Shown here piece after piece: positions 40,398 to 49,665 of a stretch of DNA of 64,000 nucleotides (positions are counted from its first letter, which is position 1; the number at the start of each line of letters is the position of its first letter). Under the pieces are notes generated by a model. The model was not told the origin of the DNA and ran no database searches. It worked only from the letters and a program-made list of their open reading frames with translations. The DNA comes from JAKFWF01 sp031374115 (GTDB lineage Bacteria; Pseudomonadota; Alphaproteobacteria; Rhizobiales; Hyphomicrobiaceae). The position numbers and the translations under genes were made by a program. The stretch lies in assembly GCA_031374115.1 (NCBI GenBank), contig JANMNO010000016.1, positions 26,449-90,448 of the forward strand, read 5' to 3'.

Positions 40398-42445
40398 TGT
40401 ATCGCATCGGCATCGATGTGGGCGGGACGTTCACGGATTTGGTGGCTGTCGATGCCAAGGGGCATGTCACGCTTGCCAAGGCGCCGTCGACCCCCGCCGA
40501 CCAATCGCTGGGCGTGATGGAAGGTCTCACCCGCCTTGCGCAGGCGCTCGGGCTCGATCGCAGTCAGATGCTGCGCAGTACGGAGCGCATCGTGCACGGC
40601 ACCACGGTTGCGACCAATGCGTTGCTCGAACGCAAAGGGGCCCGCGTTGGCCTGCTAACCACGGAGGGACATCGTGACATCATCGAGATGCGCGAGGGCC
40701 TGAAGGAGGAGCGCTACAATCTGCGCATGCCACCGCCGGTTCAGCTCGTGCCGCGCAATCGCCGCCTCGGCGTGCGTGAGCGCATGCGATCTGATGGGCG
40801 CGTCGACATCCCGCTCGAACGCGGCTCGCTCGATGCGGCCATCGCACATTTGCAGCGCGAGAACGTCGAGGCTGTTGCGATCTGCTATCTGCACAGCTGG
40901 CGCGACGGTCGCCACGAGCGCGCCACCGCCGATGCCGTGCGAGCCGCGCTGCCCGGCATCTATGTCTCGATGTCGTCATCGGTGCTTCCGCAAATCAAGG
41001 AGTACGATCGCGTCTGCACGACCGTCGTGAATGCCTATGTGGGCCCCGTGCTCGAGCGCTATCTCACACGGCTCACAAAGCGACTGAAGGAGGCGGGGCT
41101 CGAGGCTCCGGTGCTCATCATCCAATCTCACGGTGGCGTCGCGACGATTGCCGACGCGGTGGCACTCGCGGCGGGCGCTGTGCTTTCCGGTCCGGCGGGC
41201 GGTGTCGCCGGCAGCCAGTATGCCGCGCGGCTCATGCAGCACGGCGACCTCATCCCGTTCGACATGGGCGGCACCTCGACCGATATCTCGTTGGTGGTCA
41301 ACGGCGAGGCGGCCATCGCGTCCGACCGGCTGCTTGCAGGCCAGCGCGTCGCTCTCCAGAGCCTCGACATCGCCTCGATCGGGGCAGGCGGCGGCTCGAT
41401 TGCGCGCGTCGACGTGAGCGGCCTGCTTCATGTCGGCCCGGAAAGCGCAGGCGCGACGCCGGGGCCTGCCTGCTATGGTCGCGGCGGCCGCGAGCCGACA
41501 GTTACCGATGCAAACCTTGTGCTCGGCTTCCTCGATCCCGCGAAGTTTCTCGGTGGGCGCGAGAAACTGGACCTTGAGGCTGCTGAGGCGGCCCTGGATC
41601 GCGTCGCCGGGCCACTCGGCATCAGTCGCAAGGCTGCTGCGGAGGGCATTTATCGTGTGATCAATACGCGCATGGCCGAAGGCATAAGGCTCGTTTCCGT
41701 GCGTCGCGGCGTCGACCCGCGCCGGTTTGCGATCCTGTCGTTCGGGGGTGCTGCCGGCCTGCACGTATGCGATGTCGCCAGCCAGCTAGACATCAAGCGG
41801 GTCATCGTGCCGCGGCTCGCGGCGGGGCTTTCTGCATGGGGCATGCTCGCCACCGATCTGCGCTACGAGCTCGGGCGCACGCACATCGGTGACGCGAGCC
41901 GACTCGATCCTGAAGCATTGCGATGCCTCTATCGCGAGATGGAGGCAGACGGCAAGAGGCAGCTCGCCGAGGCCTCCTTCACCGGACCGGCTCGCGTCCA
42001 TCGAACGGCCGACATGCGATACGGCGAGCAGATCTTCGAGGTCTCGGTGCCGATCGACGGCATCGATATTGCGGCGCTGGATCTGCGGGAGCGCATGGCG
42101 GCAGCGTTCCACGACAGGCACGAGGAACTCTATACCTATGCATTGCGCGACCAGGAGGCGGTTCTCGTGAATGCGCGGGTGGCTGTCGTTGGGGCGCTGC
42201 CAGCTTTGCCGAAGGAGCCCGATCTGCCGCAACGGGCCACGGCGCCGCATCACAGCACGCGCCGAATCCAGCTCGGGAGTTCGCACGAGGCCCCCGTCCT
42301 CGATTTCGACGCGCTCGCGTCGGGCCAGACCATCGACGGTCCGGCCATTGTCGAATCCTCGACCACCACGATTCTGCTGCGCCCGGGCGATCGTGCGAAG
42401 ACGACGAGCTTCGGCTGGCTCGATATAAGGATCGCCGACCGGTGA
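40397..42445 (+). CDS. hyuA: Hydantoinase A/oxoprolinase family protein
   Basis: A 682-residue ATPase subunit of the same complex. The actin-like phosphate-1 motif is IGIDVGGTFTDLVAVDAKG at the N-terminus. The adenosine and phosphate-2 regions lie in DMGGTSTDISLV and IGAGGGSIARVD, followed by ESAGATPGPACYGRGG. The start is the ATG at 40397, overlapping the hyuB stop; the longer upstream frame is just the hyuB sequence read in another frame. Full family length. It is the last gene of the operon. Confidence 0.93.
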   Translation: MYRIGIDVGGTFTDLVAVDAKGHVTLAKAPSTPADQSLGVMEGLTRLAQALGLDRSQMLRSTERIVHGTTVATNALLERKGARVGLLTTEGHRDIIEMREGLKEERYNLRMPPPVQLVPRNRRLGVRERMRSDGRVDIPLERGSLDAAIAHLQRENVEAVAICYLHSWRDGRHERATADAVRAALPGIYVSMSSSVLPQIKEYDRVCTTVVNAYVGPVLERYLTRLTKRLKEAGLEAPVLIIQSHGGVATIADAVALAAGAVLSGPAGGVAGSQYAARLMQHGDLIPFDMGGTSTDISLVVNGEAAIASDRLLAGQRVALQSLDIASIGAGGGSIARVDVSGLLHVGPESAGATPGPACYGRGGREPTVTDANLVLGFLDPAKFLGGREKLDLEAAEAALDRVAGPLGISRKAAAEGIYRVINTRMAEGIRLVSVRRGVDPRRFAILSFGGAAGLHVCDVASQLDIKRVIVPRLAAGLSAWGMLATDLRYELGRTHIGDASRLDPEALRCLYREMEADGKRQLAEASFTGPARVHRTADMRYGEQIFEVSVPIDGIDIAALDLRERMAAAFHDRHEELYTYALRDQEAVLVNARVAVVGALPALPKEPDLPQRATAPHHSTRRIQLGSSHEAPVLDFDALASGQTIDGPAIVESSTTTILLRPGDRAKTTSFGWLDIRIADR

Positions 42446-43062
42446 GGCGAGCGCCAATGGCCGGACGCCTTCTCGCGCGAATCGCCTGGTTGCACGTTCT
42501 GGTTTTGCGAGGTAGCTGCGCCAGAGCCCCGACATGCTGGTTGTTGGCGTGGCACCCGTGAAGTCCAGGTCTTTTTTGATTGACCCCACGGGGTTAGCGG
42601 ACGACCGTGAGCGCGCGCACTTGTCTGTCCTGATTACTGGTCGGGCGTGGGAGCAACCGAACAATTCTAATGGGAACAGGAGCCGATCGATGAGCGAAGA
42701 CCGCCTTCGAGCTATTCGGTGGCACGGTGCCATTGCCCCAGACATCGAACAGTGTGACGGCGCCGATCGGATTGTAGAAGCTGACGGCCCAGTTTTGTCG
42801 GCAGGCCGCATGGTTCAAACCAAGCTCGCCTTTGCGAGAACTCCGCTCTCGGGTCAGACCGAAGACGAATTCGCGCCCTCCAAGGCCCGCATGCATCCAT
42901 GGAGTGTGATACCACTTTCGGGCCTATTCCTCTGCCTTGGCCTCGAACAAGCAGTTGCCTCAAATGCAAGCATTACCGATACGGCGTGCCGTTTCGGATC
43001 CATTGCCGATTCGGACTTTCGTCTCGTTCAGCTGCTTGAGTTTCGTCGCAGATGCAGGGGCC
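42446..43062. other. 617-base intergenic region without supported genes
   Basis: A plus-strand frame (42534-43223) and a minus-strand frame (42594-42896) are open but have no known domain and a composition unlike the neighbours. The region separates the hydantoinase operon from the SDR gene, whose 3' ends converge here, so at least one terminator is expected. The only clear element is AATGCAAGCATT at 42963-42974, matching the repeat near 36261. It could hold decayed coding sequence. Confidence 0.35.
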
Positions 43063-43848
43063 TCAAACCCGAGGCGCAACCATCCTTTCACCGAACATCA
43101 GACCAGCCGAGAGGAAGCCGCCGTCGACGTTCAGCGTGTGGCCGTGCACATAGCGGCTCTCGTCCGAGCATAGGAAAACCGCAGCGTCGGCGATCTCCTC
43201 CGGCGTGCCGTAGCGGGTCATAGGGATCAGGTAGTTGTAAGCCGCGCGCGTCGCTGCATCGTGCGCAAACTTTGCCATCTCGGTTTCGATGGCGCCGGGC
43301 GCGATGTTATTGACGTTGATATTGTGGGGCGCAAGTTCGACCGCCATCACCTTGGTCAGGAGTTCGAGTCCGGCCTTCGCCGAGCCGTATGCAGAACGTC
43401 CGTTGCCGCCGCGCTGGCCAGATAGCGAGGCGATGTTGACGATCTTGCCACCGCCGGTCTTCACCATCTCGCGGGCGACCGCCTGCGCGACCAGGAACGC
43501 GCCCGTGAGGTTGATGCCGACGATACGATTCCAGTCCGCCAGACTTGTTTCGAGGAACGGCGTGTTGCCGCCGACGCCCGCGTTGTTCATCAGGATGTCG
43601 ATCCGGTCGAAGGCCTTCAGCACGGCCTTCACCATCGCTTCGACCGACGCTTGCTCTGCGACGTTGACCGCGACTGCTATTGCGCGCGCGCCCTTCGACT
43701 TGAGTTCGTCAGCGGCGACGTTTGCCCCTTGCTCGTTGAGGTCAGCGATGGCCACGATCGCGCCTTCGCGGGCATAGGCTCGTGCGACAGCGAGGCCGAT
43801 GCCGCGAGCGCCGCCAGTGACGATGGCAACCTTGTCCTTCAGTCTCAT
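43063..43848 (-). CDS. SDR family oxidoreductase
   Basis: A 261-residue classical short-chain dehydrogenase. The coenzyme motif is TGGARGIGLAVARAYAREG near the N-terminus, the NNAG motif is present (LMNNAGVGG), and the catalytic set is Ser in IVNIASLSGQ and Tyr/Lys in SAYGSAKAGLELL. The NAD preference is suggested by the Asp in IADLNEQG. It follows the acid-sugar kinase gene by 20 bases on the same strand, so it is the third gene of that operon and probably oxidises a sugar or acid substrate before phosphorylation. Substrate cannot be read directly. Confidence 0.9.
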   Translation of the reverse strand: MRLKDKVAIVTGGARGIGLAVARAYAREGAIVAIADLNEQGANVAADELKSKGARAIAVAVNVAEQASVEAMVKAVLKAFDRIDILMNNAGVGGNTPFLETSLADWNRIVGINLTGAFLVAQAVAREMVKTGGGKIVNIASLSGQRGGNGRSAYGSAKAGLELLTKVMAVELAPHNINVNNIAPGAIETEMAKFAHDAATRAAYNYLIPMTRYGTPEEIADAAVFLCSDESRYVHGHTLNVDGGFLSAGLMFGERMVAPRV

Positions 43849-43868
43849 GAAAATCGTGCTCCGCTGTC

Positions 43869-45251
43869 TCAGGTGTTGGAACCGGTGTCGCCGCGCTTGG
43901 CGGCGCAGAAGAAATCAGCGGCGCCGACTTGGCCGCCCTTGAGTGCGATCTCGATGCCATCGAAGGGGCCGGACGCACAGTGGGCGCGACACAAGGGCGA
44001 GCCCGGCGCTATTGGCGCGATCGCTGTCAGGGCATCGATGCCGACTACAGATGCTGCGCGGCCCGACGTGTCGCCACCGGAGATAACCACGCGCCGCAAT
44101 CGCGCGGTCCGCATGACCGCGCTCAGCACTTTGCCGAGCCCCGTCCCGATCCGTTCATTGGCGACATCGCTCGAAAGGTTGGCTGCGGCGAGCGACGTCT
44201 TTAGCGCTGACACGGCGGGATCATCGGGACCGGCTGCCGTGTAGACGATCGGATCGCGGCCCCCGCTCAGGGCGGCAAGCGCAGCAGACGTTGCACGCTC
44301 AATCTCGCATTGCCACTCGCGCTCGTCGACTACGCGGACGACGTCGAGCGCGATATCGGCGAAACCGGCGTTGCGGGCGGTTGCGATCTGTGCGGCGGTG
44401 ATCGGCGAGACCGAGCCCGAGACAACGGCGATACGGTCGGCAGGCGGCGCCGATGAAGGCGCCGGGCGCGCTGGAATGAGGCCCGCTGTGCGCCAATGCG
44501 CAACGAGCGCTGCCTCGAAGCCTTGCGAACCGATCGCGAACAGGCGCTCGCCTCCGCGCTCCCAGACAAGACGCCCTGCAGCGACGAGAGTCTCGTGGTC
44601 GAGCACATCGATCGAGACGATCTCCGCTCCCCCGGCAAGCTCCTTGGCTAGCCGCAGGTCCGCCTCACCGCGCTTGATCGCGGCGAAATCGACGAGGCCG
44701 ATGTGCTTTGATGTCTGCTGGGCGAGGTGGCGCGCCAGATCTGATTCCCGCATCGGCGTGATCGGATGGCGCGACATTACGGGATGTCGGTCGAGACGGT
44801 AGCCGGTATCCTCTGCGATCGCGAAGTGATGACCGAATGCCTGAAAGCGGGCCATGCCCGGGTCGGCGACGATCATCGGAATCCAGCCACGATCGAAGAT
44901 TTCTCCGGCGATGTCGGCGGCGCATCCGATGGAGCCAACCGCGGGTGAGGAATCGAACGTCGAGCAGACTTTGTAGTGCGATATCGGTGCACCGATCGCG
45001 CGTACGGAGCGAAAGATGTCCGGCAGGTTCCCGAGCATCCACTCCGGGCTTTGCGACCGCGCGATGCCGGCAAACCCAATCACCCGATAGGCGGAGAAGG
45101 CGGCCAATCGCTCGGCTGTCGGGACGGAAAGGAAAAGAACCGTATCGAGGCCGGCGAACTGGGTCGCTTCCATCACCGCCGAGGAGCCAGTGAAATCGTC
45201 GCCATAGTAGGCGATCAGCGGACCGGGTGGCAGCGGGCGCGACGTCGTCAC
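43869..45251 (-). CDS. Four-carbon acid sugar kinase family protein (DUF1537/OtnK-like)
   Basis: A 460-residue kinase. The N-terminal domain begins IAYYGDDFTGSSAVMEATQ, the Asp-Asp phosphate-binding motif of the family, and the C-terminal nucleotide-binding domain has VVISGGDTSGRAASVVG. Members phosphorylate acid sugars such as 3-oxo-tetronate, threonate and 3-oxo-isoapionate. The adjacent RuBisCO-like gene makes the last of these the best candidate (OiaK-type). The GTG at 45249-45251 overlaps the RuBisCO-like stop codon, so translation is coupled. Exact substrate is inferred from context only. Confidence 0.85.
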   Translation of the reverse strand: MTTSRPLPPGPLIAYYGDDFTGSSAVMEATQFAGLDTVLFLSVPTAERLAAFSAYRVIGFAGIARSQSPEWMLGNLPDIFRSVRAIGAPISHYKVCSTFDSSPAVGSIGCAADIAGEIFDRGWIPMIVADPGMARFQAFGHHFAIAEDTGYRLDRHPVMSRHPITPMRESDLARHLAQQTSKHIGLVDFAAIKRGEADLRLAKELAGGAEIVSIDVLDHETLVAAGRLVWERGGERLFAIGSQGFEAALVAHWRTAGLIPARPAPSSAPPADRIAVVSGSVSPITAAQIATARNAGFADIALDVVRVVDEREWQCEIERATSAALAALSGGRDPIVYTAAGPDDPAVSALKTSLAAANLSSDVANERIGTGLGKVLSAVMRTARLRRVVISGGDTSGRAASVVGIDALTAIAPIAPGSPLCRAHCASGPFDGIEIALKGGQVGAADFFCAAKRGDTGSNT

Positions 45252-46504
45252 GATGCACCATCCAGAGCAAGTTTGAGTTCGGGCCTGCTTCCCGCATAGT
45301 CCGCGAGCGTTGATCCGCTGACGGCCGCCTCCCAGGCCTGGCGCAGTGCCGCAACGCCCTGCGCCGGCCCTCCGGGATGCGCCATGATGGCACCGCCTGC
45401 GGTGACGATCAGATCGGTCGATTTCAGTGCCGCGTAAGTTGCTGGCGCTTGCCTGGCCGACTGACCTGACGAGAACACCGGCATCACGAGGCACGGCTTG
45501 TCGGGAAACAAGGGCGTCAAGCATGCGCGTGCAGAGTGGACAACGCTGTCGTCTGCCTCAGAGAATTTGCTCACAAGCCCGTTGACGTGCATGTGGTCGG
45601 CACCGGCGAGTCGCCAGACCTTGTGCCAAGCGACGTAGGACCAGCCCAGCATCGGATGCCGCGAGAGGTATCCCCAGCCGTTGCGGTGGGCGTGGATCGG
45701 CAGGTTGGCAAAGCGGGCCAGCGCGATGAAGCCCGTGAGCCCGACCGAGTTGAGGCTCACCATCAGACATGTTGCGCGATGTTTCAACAGAAAGTCATGC
45801 CGGCGGCGCATTTCATCGATGTCGCCGGTGAGGTTGAATGCGTACATGACCTTCTTACCCGCACGATCGGCAGCCGCTTCGATCACGCGCATTACGGCGC
45901 GCACGCGATCCTCGAACGGGCAAGCGGGGCCGTCGGCCTGTAGTTCGTCGTCCTTGACGAAGTCGATGCCGGCCTCGCAAAGCTTCGCGACGAGGGCTGC
46001 GGTCTCCTCGGCGCGAAGGCCGACGCTCGGCTTGATGATCGTGCCGATCACCGGTCCGTCGGCGAGCCCCAGCAGCCTGCGGGTGCCAGCGATGCCGAAC
46101 TGCGGTCCCGGATAGGCGTGTGCGAATGCAAACGGCAGGCGAAGTTCGAGCAGCTTGAGGCCCGTCACCTCCCTGAGCTCAAACAGATTGCCGGCAACAG
46201 TCGCGAGCAGGTTCGGCAGGGAGGGGCCGAGATTGTCGACGGGCCAAGAAATTGTCACCAGCGCGCGGCGAACGGGGCGGTCGGCCGGGACACCCTGCGA
46301 TGGGAGCGAGGGGCCCGCGTCCGTCCCATCGAGAACTGAGATGTGCTCGACCCGAGCGGCCGCGCGCGACTTGAGTTCCGGCGTCTCTCCTGGGACTGGA
46401 ACAAACGTCCCACTCGACTGCTCGCCAGCCATCGTCTCGGCAACGCGGCGCGGGTCGTACGGCGTCTCGAGCAGGTAGTCGGCCTCGATGCGGGTCACAC
46501 TCAC
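45248..46504 (-). CDS. RuBisCO-like protein, candidate acid-sugar phosphate decarboxylase
   Basis: A 418-residue form IV RuBisCO-like protein. Active-site residues are kept: Lys158 in IGTIIKPSVGL (RuBisCO Lys175), Lys184/Asp186/Glu187 in DFVKDDEL (the carbamylated Lys201 and its metal partners), His in IHAHRNGWGY, Lys in GLVSKFSE at the mobile-loop position, and GGAIMAHPGGPAQG at the phosphate site. Paired with a DUF1537 kinase and a transporter, it fits 3-oxo-isoapionate 4-phosphate decarboxylase (OiaX) of apiose breakdown, or another phosphorylated-acid decarboxylase. The GTG at 46502-46504 has AAGGA upstream. First gene of its operon. Confidence 0.85.
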   Translation of the reverse strand: MSVTRIEADYLLETPYDPRRVAETMAGEQSSGTFVPVPGETPELKSRAAARVEHISVLDGTDAGPSLPSQGVPADRPVRRALVTISWPVDNLGPSLPNLLATVAGNLFELREVTGLKLLELRLPFAFAHAYPGPQFGIAGTRRLLGLADGPVIGTIIKPSVGLRAEETAALVAKLCEAGIDFVKDDELQADGPACPFEDRVRAVMRVIEAAADRAGKKVMYAFNLTGDIDEMRRRHDFLLKHRATCLMVSLNSVGLTGFIALARFANLPIHAHRNGWGYLSRHPMLGWSYVAWHKVWRLAGADHMHVNGLVSKFSEADDSVVHSARACLTPLFPDKPCLVMPVFSSGQSARQAPATYAALKSTDLIVTAGGAIMAHPGGPAQGVAALRQAWEAAVSGSTLADYAGSRPELKLALDGAS

Positions 46505-46762
46505 GGGTCGATCCTTATGGGCAGGGCGGCGCCGTTCGTGACCTCCGGCCAAGCCGAATTCCTCCTCGGCTATCCATGCACGTCGGGCTACGACGATGTG
46601 CATCCGGCGAATAGCAATTCACTTCCAAATGCCGCACGTTTCCGCATAACCTCATTAGCTTGAAGACGACAACTTCTTCTCTGTTACACGGAGTTTCAGC
46701 CGCGGCATACCAGAGATCCCTACACAGCCATGTGAGGAAAACTGACATCCGCTGAGGTCGCC
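46505..46762. promoter_or_regulatory. Divergent promoter between RuBisCO-like and LysR genes
   Basis: A 258-base gap from which the RuBisCO-like operon (minus) and the LysR gene (plus) diverge. This is the usual site for LysR binding and autoregulation. I see no unambiguous T-N11-A dyad and cannot fix the promoter boxes. Confidence 0.4.
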
Positions 46763-47653
46763 ATGCCGGTTCCGCGATTACCGCTAAATGCGCTCCGCGC
46801 CTTCGAGGCCGCCGTGCGCCTCGGCAGCATGAGTGCCGCAGCAATCGAGCTCGGCGTCACACATGGCGCGGTCAGCCGTCACGTGAAGACGCTCGAGGAT
46901 CAGTTCGGTATGCCGCTGCTCAGGCGCTTGTCGCAGAGCGTCGAGCCCTCGCCGGAAGGCGAGCAACTAGCCGCGTCGCTGAAGGAATCGTTTTCCACAA
47001 TGCATCTCGCGGTCTCCCGTCTGCAACCGGGACCGCTGACGCTGTCGTGCTCCTCCACGATCATGATGTACTGGCTGCTACCGCGGCTCGAACGGTTCAA
47101 GCATGCTAACCCCGGAATCGAGCTTTGTCTCAACGTCAGTTTCGGCAAGGTCGACTTCATCCGTGACGAGATCAGTGTTGCGATCCGCACCACCATGTAC
47201 GAGCCGCCCGCGTTAGCGATCAGGCTTCCGTTGATCGCCGAGGAGATCGGGCCGATTTGTCATCCGAGCTACGCAAGCCAGCGCCCTCTCAAGACCCTAG
47301 ACGACCTGCAGCGAGCGCGACTGCTGGTCGCCGCAACCCGTCCCAATGCCTGGAGCGAGTGGTCGGCCGCGATCGGCCGTCCGGACCTCACCCTGAAACC
47401 TCAAGAGACGTTCGAGCACTTCTATCTGGCGATCCAGGCGGCCGCATGCGGCCTCGGGTTTGCTCTGGCGCCCCGCATCCTGGCCGAAACCTATATTCAA
47501 TCCGGCCACGTTTTGGCCCCCTTCGGATTTTGCGAAGGTCCACACCGATACGAGATGTGGATCGCGCCCCACGTCAGGGCGCGGGCCGATCTCCGACTGC
47601 TCGCTGACTGGCTCAAATGCGAGATGCAGGCGTCGAGAGCGCCCACGAGGTGA
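46763..47653 (+). CDS. LysR family transcriptional regulator (GcvA-like)
   Basis: A 296-residue LysR regulator. The N-terminal winged helix-turn-helix reads LNALRAFEAAVRLGSMSAAA and GVTHGAVSRHVKTLEDQFGM, closest in type to GcvA/AmpR regulators. The C-terminal effector domain starts near residue 90. It is divergent from the RuBisCO-like operon and upstream of the TRAP transporter genes. Control of both units in response to the transported acid or sugar is inferred from this position. ATG 46763. Confidence 0.9.
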   Translation: MPVPRLPLNALRAFEAAVRLGSMSAAAIELGVTHGAVSRHVKTLEDQFGMPLLRRLSQSVEPSPEGEQLAASLKESFSTMHLAVSRLQPGPLTLSCSSTIMMYWLLPRLERFKHANPGIELCLNVSFGKVDFIRDEISVAIRTTMYEPPALAIRLPLIAEEIGPICHPSYASQRPLKTLDDLQRARLLVAATRPNAWSEWSAAIGRPDLTLKPQETFEHFYLAIQAAACGLGFALAPRILAETYIQSGHVLAPFGFCEGPHRYEMWIAPHVRARADLRLLADWLKCEMQASRAPTR

Positions 47654-47900
47654 GCCATGTCCGCGCTCGTCGGCGTCCTCCTCGACCGCACACACGTCAG
47701 GCACTGCTCCAGGTTTTCTCACACCCCCGTGAGCCGATCTGCAGTGGCGTCGGTGCATCATCCGCGCTAGCGTCCAATCCTAAAAAGACGGCGGCGAGAT
47801 CGTAGTTTTTTCTGCGCATTCGCCTGATGCCGGATCATGGCACTGGTTGGAGTCGCACCTTCGCCCTCCGGCCCCGCATTAATAATAGAGGAAACAAACT

Positions 47901-49007
47901 ATGACACTGTCCCGATGGGTCACCGGTATGGCGGCCGTGGTTGCATTTGCGGCCATGACCGTTGCGCCGGTTGCTGCTCAGAGCCCGCAGAAATTGCGCG
48001 TCCAGTCGACGTTCCCCCCCGCGAGCCTCTTCACTGACACGCTCAACTACTGGGCCGAGCGAGTGAAGACGCTTTCTGGCGGACGCCTTGAAATCGAAGT
48101 TCTGGCGACCGGCACGCTGGTGCCGGCGTTCGAAGTGCTCGACGCCACCCACAAGAAGGTGATCGACGGCGGCCACAGCGCACCGGCCTACTGGGTTGGC
48201 AAGAACCGTGCCGCGACCCTGTTCGGTCCCACGCCGGGCGGTCCGTTTGGCATGGACATGATGGACTACATGGGCTGGATCTACGATGGTGGCGGCCTCC
48301 AGCTCTACCACGAGTTTTATCAGGACGTGCTTAAGCGCGACGTGGTGGCCTTTCCGCTGCACGCCGCTGCCAACCAAGTTCTAGGCTGGTTCAAGCGCCC
48401 GATCACAGGTTGGGACGACCTTAAGGGCCGCAAGTGCCGGCAGACCGGCATCACCGCCGAGGTCTTCAGCAAGGCCGGCATGGCACCCGTCAACATGCCG
48501 GGCGGCGAGATCGTGCCAGCCGGCGAGCGCGGCGTAATCGAGTGCGCGGAGTGGGTCGGACCCGCCGAGGACGTCAAGGTTGGTATGCAGACGGTGTGGA
48601 AGCACTTCTACATGCCCTCCACCCACGAGCCCGCCACTGTCGTCGAGTTGCTGATCAACGGCGACGTTTGGAAGAAGCTGCCGCCGGACCTCCAGGCGAT
48701 CGTCTCTTCAGCCACCATTGAAGCGACGTTCCGCTCGCAGTGGTATGTCAACCGGCTCAACGCCGAGGCGCTGAAGGACCTGCGTGAGAAGCACAACGTG
48801 AAGATCGAACGCACGCCCGACGACATTCTGCGCAAGACGCTTGAGGCCTGGGACGAGATTGCGAAGGACGAGGCAGCAAAGAGCCCGTTCTTTAAGAAGG
48901 TTTACGAGTCCCAACGGTCCTATGCCGCCCAAGTCGTCCCTGCGCGGCGCGCGGTGATTCTGCCCTACGCGGCTAGTGCCGACTACTACTGGCCCGAGAA
49001 GAAGTAG
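47901..49007 (+). CDS. dctP: TRAP transporter substrate-binding protein (DctP family)
   Basis: A 368-residue periplasmic binding protein. The signal peptide (TGMAAVVAFAAMTVAPVAAQ) ends near residue 27. The mature chain opens LRVQSTFPPASLFTDTLNYW, and the ligand-binding Arg lies in the KGRKCRQTGITAEVF segment, as in DctP/SiaP proteins that bind carboxylates. The long periplasmic helix near the C-terminus is also present. It belongs with the small and large TRAP permeases that follow. ATG 47901 is preceded by GAGGAAAC. Ligand is probably an acid sugar, judging from the divergent operon. Confidence 0.9.
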   Translation: MTLSRWVTGMAAVVAFAAMTVAPVAAQSPQKLRVQSTFPPASLFTDTLNYWAERVKTLSGGRLEIEVLATGTLVPAFEVLDATHKKVIDGGHSAPAYWVGKNRAATLFGPTPGGPFGMDMMDYMGWIYDGGGLQLYHEFYQDVLKRDVVAFPLHAAANQVLGWFKRPITGWDDLKGRKCRQTGITAEVFSKAGMAPVNMPGGEIVPAGERGVIECAEWVGPAEDVKVGMQTVWKHFYMPSTHEPATVVELLINGDVWKKLPPDLQAIVSSATIEATFRSQWYVNRLNAEALKDLREKHNVKIERTPDDILRKTLEAWDEIAKDEAAKSPFFKKVYESQRSYAAQVVPARRAVILPYAASADYYWPEKK

Positions 49008-49018
49008 TTTGCTTTCGG

Positions 49019-49044
49019 CAGGGCTGCGGGCAACCGCGGCCCTG
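49019..49044 (+). promoter_or_regulatory. GNRA-loop hairpin between dctP and dctQ
   Basis: CAGGGCTGCGG (49019-49029) pairs with CCGCGGCCCTG (49034-49044), one T-G pair included, around a GCAA tetraloop. No T run follows. Such hairpins can stabilise or terminate part of the upstream message and raise binding-protein over permease levels. Confidence 0.55.
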
Positions 49045-49079
49045 TGCTCCTCTGTAAGGGTGTCCGAGGAAGTTGACCC

Positions 49080-49655
49080 ATGTCCATCGAGCAGCCAGGC
49101 TCGGGCGCGCTACAGCCGTCCCGGGGATACCTCGCGGTCATTCGCACAATTGATCGGATCACCGAATGGACCGGTTACCTCTTCACGTTGTTGATCATAC
49201 CTCTGGTACTGGCCAACGTCGTCGAGGTCTTCATGCGGTATGTGCTTAATCAGCCCACGGCGTGGGCGCTCGATGTGACGACGATGTCGTTTGGCGCCCT
49301 GTTCATGCTCGGATCTGCCTATGCCCTGATGAAAGGAGCACATGTGCGCACCGACATGTTCTGGGAGACATTCTCCGACCGCAAGAAGGGGATCATCGAC
49401 AGCGTCGCCTACTTGCTGCTGTTCCTGCCGTCGATGGTTCTGCTGTTCATCATCTCGGTCGACGACTTCCTTTATGCCCTCGAGATCAATGAAAAGGCGC
49501 CGAGCGTGTGGGCGCCCATCATCTGGCCACTGCGTGCAGTCGTGCCAATGACCGCTCTCTTTCTTTTCATGCAGGGCATTTCCGAACTGATGAAGAGCCT
49601 GTGGGCCGCGAAGAGCGGCAAGCAACTAGTGCAGCACGAGAAGATCGAGATTTAA
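49080..49655 (+). CDS. dctQ: TRAP transporter small permease (DctQ family)
   Basis: A 191-residue protein with four membrane helices, at about residues 35-55, 70-90, 115-135 and 150-170. The segment LANVVEVFMRYVLNQPTAWA is the family signature. It joins the large DctM subunit in the ion-driven importer. It starts 72 bases after dctP, across the hairpin, and ends 10 bases before the DctM gene. ATG 49080 was chosen from the spacing of the first helix. Confidence 0.9.
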   Translation: MSIEQPGSGALQPSRGYLAVIRTIDRITEWTGYLFTLLIIPLVLANVVEVFMRYVLNQPTAWALDVTTMSFGALFMLGSAYALMKGAHVRTDMFWETFSDRKKGIIDSVAYLLLFLPSMVLLFIISVDDFLYALEINEKAPSVWAPIIWPLRAVVPMTALFLFMQGISELMKSLWAAKSGKQLVQHEKIEI

Positions 49656-49665
49656 GGCATCGCGC

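Noticed and set aside
42534..43223. 229-codon plus-strand ORF and a 100-codon minus-strand ORF (42594-42896)
   Set aside because: Neither has a known domain; the first runs into the antisense of the SDR gene. I treat the stretch as intergenic, possibly decayed.
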